DNA of 64,000 bases from KBS-96 sp963722585 (GTDB taxonomy: Bacteria; Acidobacteriota; Terriglobia; Bryobacterales; Bryobacteraceae): positions 3,491 through 67,490 of the forward strand of contig CAVRNU010000016.1 in assembly GCA_963722585.1 (NCBI GenBank), read 5' to 3'. The position numbers and the translations under genes are program-made. Positions 27,314 to 35,830 of this stretch are shown here, piece by piece (position 1 is the stretch's first letter; every line of letters begins with the position of its first letter). The notes beneath the pieces were generated by a model. That model made no database searches. It worked only from the letters and a program-made list of their open reading frames with translations, and was not told the DNA's origin.

Positions 27314-28621
27314 TGCGCCGGTCCCCCAGAAATCTTCGAATCGCCTGTGATCACAGGGGGTTGACGCACTTCGGAGGAATCTATTTCTTTCACGAATTTC
27401 TACAGGTGCTGCAGATCCGCCGTTTTCTGACCCAAAACCTCGACTATCCAAGGCGCAATCAGCGCTACAGCCTATCGCAGATGATTCTGGCTTTGGTTTA
27501 TCCACTGGTATTGGGCCTGGATCGCTTGGAGAGCGCGTCATTCTTACGTTCCAATGGCACCTTTCAATACCTGACCGGTCTGCCGAGCTTCCCCGACCCG
27601 CAGACCTTGCGCCGTTTTTTGCTCCAGGCTCCTGACTCGTTCTTGCGACAGATGCACCGCGTGAATGATCGACTGCTGCAGAATTTCATCCACATGCCCG
27701 ACCACCGATCCCGTCTCATCTTTGATCTCGATAGCAGTGTGCTCACAGTTTTCGGGCGTCAGCAAAATGCCGAGGTCGGCTACAATCCTCGTTATCGCGG
27801 CAAGCGCTCGTACAACCCATTGCTGTGCATCGAAGCCAACTCTTCCTATCTCTGGGATACGGAACTGCGTGCCGGTAACGCTGGCACATGGGATGGCAGC
27901 GTCGAATTGATGGCGACCTGCTTCGTCAACGTGCCGCGCGATATTCGAGAGCTTCGTGTTCGGGCGGACGCTGGCTTTGGCTTCAATCCAGTCCTCGAGA
28001 TGCTCGAAGCCAGAGCTGCGCAATACGCTGTCGTGGCCCGCTTGACCCAGGCGTTCAAGCGATTGCTTCCGGGCTTAGGATATAAATCGGTGAACCAACA
28101 ATGGGAGATGGCGGAGTTCGAGTATCGTCCGCACGGTTGGCCGGAGCCCCGTCGTTTCGTTCGTGGCGCGAAGATTCGTTCCCGAAGAAGAACCTCAAAC
28201 TACCCTGTTCACACTGGGACGCTACGTGTATCGCGCCTGGGTGAGCAATATGAATCTGACTCCAGCCGGTATCTGGCATTTCTATGACGGCCGTGCTGGT
28301 ATGGAGCCGAGGATCTGTGAATTGCGCGAAGACTTCGCACTTCGAAAGATCCCCACGGCATCGTTTGCGGCCAACGCTCTGTACCTGGAAATCATCCGAC
28401 TCGCCTACAATCTCGTCACTGCGTTTCAGCGGATCTGTTTGCATGAATCGTGGCAGAACCTGACGCTTGGAAAACTGCGCTACAAACTCTTTTTGCTGCC
28501 TGGTGAACTGACTCGACCACAAAACCGCCCGGTTTTGCGACTCAGAGAATCTCCAATATTACGGGATCTGGTCGGCGACATACTCAACCGGATCAGCGGG
28601 CTCAAACCACTTCAGACCTGA
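27313..28621 (+). pseudogene. IS1380 transposase (one frameshift)
   Basis: About 435 residues when joined. The first frame holds YSLSQMILALVYPLVLGLDR, the catalytic LIFDLDSSVLTVFGRQ and the IS1380 signature EVGYNPRYRGKRSYNPLLCIE. A one-base shift near 28161 then gives VARRFVPEEEPQTTLFTLG, RAWVSNMNLTPAGIWHFYDGRAG and the C-terminal HESWQNLTLGKLRYKL. DDE-type cut-and-paste enzyme. The element ends are intact, so the frameshift is either recent or an error in the sequence. Confidence 0.85.
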
Positions 28622-28653
28622 AATCGACGTTTTCACGCCGGATTCGGGTATCA

Positions 28654-29405
28654 GCGACGACCGGAGCATTTGCATCTACGTCCACGCCCTGACCCGCGAG
28701 GAACGCACGCGCATCTTCAACGTTGTAGATCCGGGTCGGTTCGATCCCGATAGCGGCAAAGCCGGCTTTGGTGAGTTTGTCCACGTATTCGGATTCCTGC
28801 AGGGCGCCGGCCACGCAGCCCACCCAAAGCTCCATGCTGCGGCGGATTTCTGCTGGCACTTCGCCTCGCACGACTACATCCGACACCGCAAAGCGCCCGC
28901 CTGGTTTGAGCACGCGGAAAGCCTCGCGAAGAACCTGATCCTTGTCACCGGACAAGTTGATTACACAGTTCGAAATAATGACGTCGACGCTGTTGTCAGG
29001 CAGTGGGACGTGTTCGATTTCGCCTTTCAGAAATTCGACATTCTCCACGCCTACCTTGCGTTGGTTTTCACGCCCGAGGGCGAGCATTTCGTCCGTCATG
29101 TCGAGGCCATAAGCCTTGCCCGTCGGCCCGACGCGACGAGCAGAGAGCAACACATCGATGCCCCCACCCGAGCCGAGATCAAGGACTGTTTCACCCGGCT
29201 CGAGCTTGGCAGGGGCGGTCGGATTGCCACATCCGAGCGAGGCTTTGAGCGCCGCTTCCGGAATCTGTTCGGCTTGCGCCTCATTATACAGATTCGATGT
29301 GATCGGATCACAACAAGGATTTGTCAAGTTGCGAGCCACTTCTGCTCTCAATTCCACGCAAACTCTCAAAACGCCGAGTCGAACCTGACGTAGATTGCCA
29401 GCCAT
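28654..29405 (-). pseudogene. arsM: Arsenite S-adenosylmethionine methyltransferase, N-terminal 95 percent, disrupted
   Basis: Contains the ArsM landmarks: NPCCDPITSNLY near the N-terminus, ASLGCGNPTAPAKL, SAM motif I VLDLGSGGGID, DEMLALGREN, VDVIISNCVINLSGDK with the catalytic Cys, and ELWVGCVAGALQESEY with the second catalytic Cys. The N-terminus upstream of NPCC is shorter than usual and may contain a small indel. After VDVDANAPVVAD the frame enters the IS at 28648. It methylates As(III) to less retained methylated forms. First gene of the ars operon. Confidence 0.88.
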
Positions 29406-29440
29406 CTCGGCACCACGACTCTACTGGAGGAAAACGAGAT

Positions 29441-30700
29441 ATGAGCACACTTCGACAGTTCCGGAATTTCTGGCTACCGGGGGTGACGGCGATTATTCTG
29501 GCTTGCTCCAGCCATGCGGTCGCACAAACCAGCTACAAAGTTACCGATTTGGGCACTCTGGGGAATGACAATATGAGTTGTGCCATGACCCTCAATAATC
29601 GAGGCTGGACGGCGATCCAGGATGGGAACGCGGTATCGGGGAAGCAGGACGCGATTACGAAACTTCTAAACGGACGCGATGCGATCGTCATCGACGGAGT
29701 CCAGGTCGACCTCGGCACGCTCGGAGGGCAGAACAGTTTTATGAACTGGGGCGAGATCAACGACCGAGGGCAGATAGTAGGTTATTCCGAAACGGATGTC
29801 CTGGACCCGAACGGCGAAGACGTTTGTGGCTTTGGCACAGGCGATATGTGTCTCCCGTTTGTGTGGCAAGACTTCCACATGAACGCTCTGCCTACGCTCG
29901 GCGGAAATAACGGGCAGGCGAGCTCGATCAATAACCGCGGACAAATCGCAGGAACCGCGGAAACGACCGTCACTGACCCCGGATGCGCACCTCACCTTAT
30001 TTCATTGCCAGTATTATGGGAAAAAGGCAAACCTCAGGCTCTTCCCACTGTGGATAACGATACAGACGGGGACGCATTTTGGATCAACGATCTAGGCCAA
30101 GCCGTGGGACAAACGTACAACTGCAGCCAGACGATTACTCACGCCGTCGCTTGGACAAACGGCACTGCCTCCGCGCTTCCCGACTACGGACATGGCGCCG
30201 TCGCCTTCGGCAATAACGACCGGGGCCAAATTGTTGGGGCAGTCGGGAGCCCTGACGGCACAAGCATGTATGGCGCGCTTTGGCAGAACGGCACACGCAC
30301 AGACCTCAAGCCTCTGCCGGGAGATTCATTCGCCATAGCCAGCGGCATCAACAACCGGGGCCAGGTGGTGGGAAGCACCTTTGATTCCAAGTTGAACTGG
30401 GCCCATGCCTATATCTGGCAGGACGGCGTGATGACTGACCTCAACACGCTGTTTCCTGACAGTATCAACCTGTTCGCGACCATGGCTAACAAGATCAACG
30501 AGCGCGGACAAATCGGGGCCATGGCAATCGTACGCAGCGGGCCGGATGAGGGCAACGTCCACGCCATTCTGTTAACCCCCGTAAACGAAAGCATAGGCAG
30601 GTCGGTTGCAGAGGACGAACCTACATGCCCGAAATCCAATGTGCCCGCAAACGCCCATCCGCTTGTGCAGAGATTGAGACTCGGCCGAATCGGGCAATAA
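29441..30700 (+). CDS. Exported HAF-repeat protein
   Basis: About 419 residues from the ATG at 29441, which follows GGAGG by nine bases. Signal peptide to AVAQ (residues 1-29). At least six repeats of the form NxRGQIVG are visible (INDRGQIVGYS, INNRGQIAGTA, INDLGQAVGQT, NNDRGQIVGAV, INNRGQVVGST, INERGQIGAMA), each with a preceding LPTLGG- or W-containing strand, predicting a propeller-like extracellular fold. Such proteins are expanded in Acidobacteriota and are of unknown function. Divergent from arsM with about 35 bases between the starts. Confidence 0.8.
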   Translation: MSTLRQFRNFWLPGVTAIILACSSHAVAQTSYKVTDLGTLGNDNMSCAMTLNNRGWTAIQDGNAVSGKQDAITKLLNGRDAIVIDGVQVDLGTLGGQNSFMNWGEINDRGQIVGYSETDVLDPNGEDVCGFGTGDMCLPFVWQDFHMNALPTLGGNNGQASSINNRGQIAGTAETTVTDPGCAPHLISLPVLWEKGKPQALPTVDNDTDGDAFWINDLGQAVGQTYNCSQTITHAVAWTNGTASALPDYGHGAVAFGNNDRGQIVGAVGSPDGTSMYGALWQNGTRTDLKPLPGDSFAIASGINNRGQVVGSTFDSKLNWAHAYIWQDGVMTDLNTLFPDSINLFATMANKINERGQIGAMAIVRSGPDEGNVHAILLTPVNESIGRSVAEDEPTCPKSNVPANAHPLVQRLRLGRIGQ

Positions 30701-31009
30701 AGGCATTCGTTCCCTGGGTATTTGCCTAGTCTCCGCTCGATTTGATTCCCCAGACGCGACCGCACGCACGTTTATGAACACGAACTCATCAGGCGTGATA
30801 AACGGCACGCCACACGGGTTTTCAATGATCGCCCCGCCGATGAAATAAGCAGCGATTGGCCGGTTAACAGTCCAAGTCACTCATCGAGATTGGATTCTGC
30901 CCAATTCTCAGGGTTTACTCCCCAGAAACGCCCCTCAGTCCCGCAATCCGGTTATGCAGTCGGCGAACCTGCCGGCACGCCTGCTCTGCAAGGTTTGTGG
31001 TGAGTAAAG

Positions 31010-31031
31010 AAAGGACGCCCTATTCGGGCGC
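31010..31031 (-). terminator. Rho-independent terminator of ssb copy 2
   Basis: Same arrangement as at 981-1009: a GC stem formed by the last ssb codons and the bases after the TAG (minus-strand GCGCCCGAATAGGGCGTCC) followed by TTTCTTT. Confidence 0.6.
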
Positions 31032-31412
31032 CCCTTCGGGGAGTTCGGATTCGGCGGCAGTAGCGACCGGACGGTCGAGCTTGCGAATCACGCTAGCGTG
31101 AATTTCGGCGACAAGCATGTCGACAGCGACGGCTCGTGTGCGAGCCTTGACTTCCTTCTGATACGCGCGATAGCGCAATTCACCTTCGACTTCGATATGA
31201 GCTCTTTTTGCAAGCCTGGCTGCCCATTCGGCGTGCTTGCCCCAAACAACTACGCGATGCCAATCCGTGCGGCTCTCCCAGGAACCGGCATCATTTTTCC
31301 AGCTGGCTTTGGTGGCCAGCGAGAATGTGGTCATGGCGGTGCCGTTCTGCGTCGTGCGGGCTTCTGGTTCCGAGCCCACGAACCCGATGAGATCGATGTG
31401 ATTCTTGTACAT
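31020..31412 (-). CDS. ssb: Single-stranded DNA-binding protein, copy 2
   Basis: 130 residues, same architecture as copy 1: MYKNHIDLIGFVG, MTTFSLATKASW, DWHRVVVWGKHAEW, EGELRYRAYQKE, ending PEGAPE. The ATG at 31412 is chosen by alignment to copy 1 and because GGAG lies about 12 bases upstream; an upstream extension to 31559 would translate the conserved leader and is rejected. It follows ardC on the same strand after ~475 bases. Probably protects transferred single strands in the recipient. Confidence 0.88.
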   Translation of the reverse strand: MYKNHIDLIGFVGSEPEARTTQNGTAMTTFSLATKASWKNDAGSWESRTDWHRVVVWGKHAEWAARLAKRAHIEVEGELRYRAYQKEVKARTRAVAVDMLVAEIHASVIRKLDRPVATAAESELPEGAPE

Positions 31413-31656
31413 AGAAAAATTTCTCCTTTCGTTGCCCCGGATCTGCCGGGGCACCCGGAGAGCGAGGGGGCCGCTCCTAAGCCGAAGGAGAAAGTTTTTT
31501 GGAAGGGGACCCGAATTTGATTTGGGGAAGGAGTCCGAACCCGCAAGGGTGCGCAGCAAAAGTTTGGAGGAGAGCGCCAGGCGCGGGAATTACCCGTAGC
31601 GAGTGCCCGGCAGAGATGGGAAAGAAAGGGGAAATTTTTCTATGTACAAGAATCAC
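31398..31656. repeat. Inverted repeat spanning the ssb start and the leader
   Basis: The 29 bases around the ssb start (31398-31426, minus sense GGAGAAATTTTTCTATGTAC and on) recur inverted at 31628-31656 (GGGGAAATTTTTCTATGTAC and on) with one mismatch. Weaker similarity extends about 35 bases further into the leader. A transcript entering from ardC could pair the two arms and cover the ssb ribosome site and AUG. In copy 1 the far arm is more diverged. Confidence 0.6.
31424..31629. promoter_or_regulatory. Conserved structured leader between ardC and ssb, copy 2
   Basis: Counterpart of 1401-1610. Hairpin GCCCCGG (31434-31440) with CCGGGGC (31446-31452). The ACCC-GCAA-GGGT hairpin near 31539-31550 has a GNRA-type tetraloop if read on the plus strand. 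Flanking sequence between this block and the ardC stop (31640-31887) is poorly conserved between copies, so conservation is confined to this block. Confidence 0.5.
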
Positions 31657-31887
31657 ACCGGTCGGCCAGGTCGGGGCGGATAACCAAAAATGCTCCACCC
31701 CGAAAAACGGCGGCGGTTGTCACGATCTATCACGGCTTTGCAAAGGCCGGCGGAAAAATGAAATCGGCCAGTCCGATCAAGGGCCGACTGCAGGAGGAAC
31801 GCAAGGAGTCGTTGTTGCTAGCCGGCATGCTTGCCCGACGTGCCACGAACAGAGTGGTGGTGAGCGGGATGCACTATCCAAGGAGCC

Positions 31888-32670
31888 CTAGGAGGGCTCC
31901 GCGGTTCCGGCTCTGAGAATCTTGTCGGCGGCCGCGAAAATTCGCTGTGCTGACTTCTCACTGATCGGCTGGCCTCCGGCCCAGGATTGAACATAACCGC
32001 GCGAATATTCAACGCCTGGCAAGCCCAGCGAAGCGCAACAAAGCATGGCAACTGATTCCGCTTCGACTTCCATTACGTTATGCGGTGTCTGTTCGGTATC
32101 AGTTAAAATGCCTGCTTCCGTATGACCCAGGACAACATGGCCCAGTTCGTGGAGTGTCGTTTTAGAAGGATTTGCGGCAATGGGGCTCACGCTGATCCGG
32201 CCCGGTGCGGCATAGCCTTGCACGTTCCCGTTCATTAGATCGAACGGCACTTTCGTGATATTGAGAACTTCGAGCGCACGCGCTTCATTCCACTGAGGCA
32301 ACGGTTCAGGCGTGTATTCCTGGCCTTCTGTCTGCGACAGGACGAACCAGTGATTCTTTAGAACAAAGAATTGATAACTGGATTCGGTTTCATTGCCGGT
32401 CTGATCTGTTTCTTTGCGTTTTACGGTCACGGGCATGCACAGGGAGATGGCTTTCTCGCCCTTCTTCACCTGCCTCCCAAGTTCCTTCCAACGATGGAAG
32501 CTCGCCAGCGGTCCTGGCGCAATTCCGCGCGCCGTACATTGCGTCATGGCCCAGACCCTATTGGCAAGCGAGTAGCCCCGGAAGCGCTGATACGCGTCGC
32601 TGATCTTGCCGGGTTCGGTAATGGCCTCGGCGAGCAATCTCGCCCAATCAATTCGATTTGCCGTTTGCAT
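31888..32670 (-). CDS. ardC: ArdC-type antirestriction protein with zincin metallopeptidase domain
   Basis: 260 residues. The N-terminal ArdC ssDNA-binding domain covers about residues 1-95 (YSLANRVWAMTQ, FHRWKELGRQVKKGEKAISL). The C-terminal peptidase domain holds HELGHVVLGH (HExxH) and EVEAESVAMLCCASLG with the third ligand Glu. GGAG lies eight bases before the ATG at 32670. ArdC proteins shield incoming plasmid DNA in a new host; the peptidase target is unknown. Located upstream of ssb copy 2; a hairpin at 32697-32720 lies in its leader. Confidence 0.85.
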   Translation of the reverse strand: MQTANRIDWARLLAEAITEPGKISDAYQRFRGYSLANRVWAMTQCTARGIAPGPLASFHRWKELGRQVKKGEKAISLCMPVTVKRKETDQTGNETESSYQFFVLKNHWFVLSQTEGQEYTPEPLPQWNEARALEVLNITKVPFDLMNGNVQGYAAPGRISVSPIAANPSKTTLHELGHVVLGHTEAGILTDTEQTPHNVMEVEAESVAMLCCASLGLPGVEYSRGYVQSWAGGQPISEKSAQRIFAAADKILRAGTAEPS

Positions 32671-32696
32671 ATGTTCTTGTCTCCGTGATGGAATAT

Positions 32697-32850
32697 GAGG
32701 GTGTTGCTACCAACACCCTCCGAGGCCCTCGCCGGCGAGAGTGGGGCGGCAAGCAGACAAGAGTTTTGTCCGAAGGATTTTGGGGGCAGACCGTAGGGGG
32801 AGCCAAAACGCGGAGCGCAAAGGCTCTTGTGCGCGCCAGGGCGAAGCCCT
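32697..32850. promoter_or_regulatory. Hairpin-rich non-coding leader upstream of ardC
   Basis: Four strong local inversions occur in about 150 bases: GAGGGTGTTG/CAACACCCTC (32697-32706, 32711-32720), the palindrome CTCGCCGGCGAG (32728-32739), GAGCC/GGCTC (32800-32804, 32822-32826) and AGGGC-GAA-GCCCT (32838-32850). No convincing reading frame covers it. It could be an attenuator or a structured RNA. Confidence 0.45.
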
Positions 32851-32942
32851 CAGCAGTTGTAAGACGGAGAATTTAGCGGTCGCGCCCCAATACTATCGTC
32901 GTCGCTTGCTTTACGTGCTTGACGAACTGCCATCGCTCGCCA

Positions 32943-33208
32943 TGTTCATCTTGTTCTACGTCTGTTCTATGTCTTTTCTAGACGTGGAACAGCTGTAAGT
33001 AATTCACAACAATAGTTGTTCCAGATGTTCCGCGTGTTCCACGCATCGGTATATCAGGAGAACTCGTCTGCTGTCTCATTTCACCGTGCAGTGCACTGCA
33101 CGCGTATACGCGTGCGCACCAAAAACACGTAGAACACGTGGAACATCGTTTGCTTCCAGAAAGTTGACTTAGAACAAGCTCGGAACAAACGTAGAACAAC
33201 CCGGAACA
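32943..33208. repeat. Phased TGTTC/GAACA array around two palindromes (iteron-like)
   Basis: TGTTC starts at 32943, 32952, 32963, then 33017, 33026, 33035. GAACA starts at 33132, 33141, then 33172, 33183, 33194, 33204, plus one at 32987. Within clusters the spacing is 9-11 bases, about one helical turn. Left clusters point one way and right clusters the other. Between them lie two perfect palindromes, TGCAGTGCACTGCA and CGCGTATACGCG (33087-33111). Next to the primase/helicase gene, this looks like a replication origin or a cooperative protein-binding site. Confidence 0.6.
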
Positions 33209-33210
33209 GA

Positions 33211-35258
33211 TCATTTTGCAGCCCTCCGCCACCGCCATTCCAAACGCTCGCCATCCCGCTCGCGATACCGCTCCCAACCGAGCGAGCGTAAACAACGGCC
33301 AATGCGATTCTTGTCTCCCTGCGTCCACTGGGCTTGCGGCTTGCTGAGGCATTTCTCAAGGAGCTCTGAAACAGACGTGGTTGCGCGGAGTTCGAGCCAG
33401 CGTGCGATCACTTCCTCCCACGGATCTCCCTGATAGCGAGCCGCCTGCTCCTCGGTAGCGATGTCGATGAGATCAGGTGTATCCAACCACCATTTCTCAC
33501 CAGATAGAAACCGCACCTTCGCTTCAGCCCAAAGCTGGTCGCGGTCGCGCACGAGATGGTCTATATCAATCGACCCGCATCGCACCGGCCAGAAGCGGCG
33601 AGCGCCAGTTTCATCGCGCAAGTACTCCGTATGATTCACCGTTCCGGCAAACACGCATTGGCGCGGGCATTCAATGACGCGCTTGCCAAACGGCGGCCGA
33701 AATCGGTCCGTGGTCCGGCTCGTGAACGCTTTGACACTGGCAATCTCGGAACGCGCCAGGCTATCGAGCTCCGAGATTTCGACAATCCAAACACCCGAAA
33801 GCTGTAAGGCGGCATCTTTGCTTCCCAAATCGGCGAGTTCATCTGTGAAGTATTCGCCGGCGAGAGTCCGCAGCGCCGTCGATTTCTTGATCCCTTGCGG
33901 CCCCTCGAGAATGAGGCAGCAGTCCGCTTTCGCGCCCGGCTGGTAAATCCGTGCCACTGCCGATAACATCCACCGAGTTCCTACCGCATAGGAATAGTTG
34001 CTTTCTTCGACGCCGAGATAGGTAGCAAGCCAGCGATCCAGCCGGGGAATGCGATCCCACCTGAGAGTTTCCAGGTATTGCCGGACGGGATGGACTCGAT
34101 GCTGCGCAGCGACCGTCTGAAGGGCCTGGGATGCGATCTCAACAGATACGAAAATGCGATGGCGTTGGAGCCATTCTGCCGTCAGCCGGTCCTCATGATC
34201 GGTCCAGCCGTTCGTGGGACTCGCGCCCCAAGGAGTTGGCTTCAAAGTCACGACATTCGATCGAAACTCATCGTATGCCAGCACACCCTGCCACTCGGGC
34301 GCGAGCCGCAGGGCGGTGATCCCATTCGCCAGTATCGGAAGCACCGAGCTTTCTGTCTTATCGCCATACGCTTTCGACCGCAAGAGTTCGTCCTGCCATC
34401 GCAGTCCGGTGCATGCTACCCGAGCAATTTCGCCGAGAACGCCATCCGGACCTACCATCGCCAGATGATCGTCGATGCCTTTGCCTTGACTCGAATCCCA
34501 TTCAAGAAATCCGACGACAGCGCCGCTCATCCGCAGATGACGTGCGAATTCCGCTCGCGCATAACGAACCAAGTCCTTCGTCGCGGCATCGGCATCGTAG
34601 GCAATGATGACTCTGCGATCTTTCCAGGTAATCCACTGGAGATCAAGGATCGGGCCTTTGACGTTGAGCCGCGATCCATCCGCACCAGTCGTCTTGCCCA
34701 CCGTCCCTCGCCAGTTATAAACACCCGAGACACCGATGGGAAGGAAACGGGGGTGATCAACACCGGCCCAATTCGCCAGTCGCCAGAGGGCAAGCGTCTT
34801 GAACTCTCCTTCCGTGAGGATCACCGGCAACCGAGCATCGCGAAAATGCGCTTCGGTTAAACCTCGCACGACATACAGCATGTTGCTGCGGCCTGGCGGG
34901 CTTAAATATTTCTGCTTGACTCGCAATTCGCCGTTCGCGCCGGCCTCGTAATCAGGATGATCGCGCCGTAGACGGTAATCGCGTATATAGTCGGAGCCGG
35001 GCCGAAAGTAGGGATCGCGATGCCGGAGTAGTCGCCGCCCTTACGGCCCACAAGCTCAGCGCCGGTGAAGTTATCGACGCGCCGCAAAAAGGCGGCTTCG
35101 GCAACCGGCTGGTCGATCCAGCGGGCTTCCAGCGCCTGGAAGTCCGCATCGGTCAGCTTGCGCCCGGCCAGATCGGGATGAACACTGGCTGCAAGATCGC
35201 CACATCTTCCATTGCGGGATGCTCCGTCAGCCTGTTGAAATTGGTTCGCGGGATTCAC
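33211..35258 (-). pseudogene. Primase/helicase, DUF3854 (TOPRIM-like) plus VapE/VirE-type ATPase (one frameshift)
   Basis: About 680 residues after joining frames near 35007 (PTFGP continuing as GSDYIRDYRLRRDHPDYEAG). The N-terminus begins at GTG 35258 with AAGGAG in front. The TOPRIM-like part has LPVILTEGEFKTLALWRLA and VIIAYDADAATKD. The VapE part (from about residue 390) has LETLRWDRIPRLD, the Walker A-like EGPQGIKKSTALRTLAG where the Gly before the catalytic Lys is replaced by Lys, and VWIVEISELDSL. Such proteins start replication of plasmids and satellites. First large gene of the conjugative element after the origin-like array. Confidence 0.82.
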
Positions 35259-35424
35259 CCTCTTCTCCTTCCGGTGGTTCTTTTCGAAGTAAGCCAGCGT
35301 CTCGCTCGGCCTGCCGTTCGATGGCGAGCGTGCGGCCGCAGGCCGGGCAGTCGATCCTCGAACTCTGCGTCTCGATCTGCCGCCCGCAGAGACACTCCAG
35401 GCAATACACCGATGTGCAGCGCAT
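35227..35424 (-). CDS. Small zinc-ribbon protein
   Basis: 65 residues. CLECLCGRQIETQSSRIDCPACGR gives the four cysteines of a zinc ribbon (C-x2-C and a later C-x2-C), followed by an acidic tail. GGAG lies five bases upstream of the ATG at 35424. The end overlaps the start of the primase/helicase gene by 32 bases, suggesting coupling. Possibly an accessory zinc-binding module of the primase, whose own N-terminus lacks one; this is inference. Confidence 0.6.
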   Translation of the reverse strand: MRCTSVYCLECLCGRQIETQSSRIDCPACGRTLAIERQAERDAGLLRKEPPEGEEGESREPISTG

Positions 35425-35455
35425 AGTAGCTCCAATTTTCTTTGAATGTGGGGGC

Positions 35456-35830
35456 TTATGCTGCTCCGCGCCGTTCCGCTCTCTGCTTGTGTCCCAGCAC
35501 AGAGAGCGAACCCACGACGATTTCCGTAAGAGGCCACGGGACTTTTACTGGGCCGCTGTCTGTTTCAATCGTGCGCTCATAGTCGCGATAGACGAGCTCT
35601 CCTTCGAGGAACACATGAGCGCCCGTCTGAATCTTTGCCGCCTTTTCCGCAGCCGGGCCATAACAGACGCACCGGTGCCATTGCGTTTCTTCCCGCCAAG
35701 CGCCGTTCGAATCTTTGTAACGTTTGGTTGTCGCCACCGAGAGCCTGGTCATGTTTCTGCCGTTTTGTGTTGCAGCGGTGTGGGCATCCTTGCCAGCGTG
35801 TCCGCAGAGAGTGACGCGATTAAGGTTCAT
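35456..35830 (-). CDS. ssb: Single-stranded DNA-binding protein, third and divergent copy
   Basis: About 124 residues from the ATG at 35830, whose first bases overlap the virB11 stop (TGATG). OB-fold landmarks: MNLNRVTLCGHAGKD, MTRLSVATTKRYKD, ETQWHRCVCYGPAAEKA, VFLEGELVYRDYE. The tail is basic (KQRAERRGAA) rather than acidic. Clearly different from the two ssb copies at 1 and 31 kb, so the element carries two types of Ssb. Confidence 0.85.
   Translation of the reverse strand: MNLNRVTLCGHAGKDAHTAATQNGRNMTRLSVATTKRYKDSNGAWREETQWHRCVCYGPAAEKAAKIQTGAHVFLEGELVYRDYERTIETDSGPVKVPWPLTEIVVGSLSVLGHKQRAERRGAA

Larger units (their letters stand above)
27198..28648 (+). mobile_element. IS1380-family element inserted in arsM
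   Basis: 1451 bp. The left end CTTGAATCCGGCG and the inverted right end (CCCGAATCCGGCG) share GAATCCGGCG. The 5-bp target duplication TATCA is at 27193-27197 and 28649-28653. It carries one transposase gene. The intact duplication and ends indicate a recent simple insertion. Confidence 0.85.

Noticed and set aside
30572..30880. 102-residue minus-strand frame after the HAF-repeat gene
   Set aside because: Overlaps the HAF gene end in antisense and has no recognisable domain; left as intergenic.
31413..31559. N-terminal extension of ssb copy 2 through the leader
   Set aside because: Not alignable with Ssb family starts; the copy 1 equivalent is not in the same frame; the ATG at 31412 matches both copies.
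32943..33208. CRISPR array
   Set aside because: Repeats are five to eight bases and unevenly spaced, with no 25-40 bp repeat/spacer pattern and no cas genes in the window.
32978..33352. Cys-rich reading frame antisense across the TGTTC/GAACA array
   Set aside because: Its repeats come from the DNA motif, it has no ribosome site, and it overlaps the end of the primase/helicase gene.
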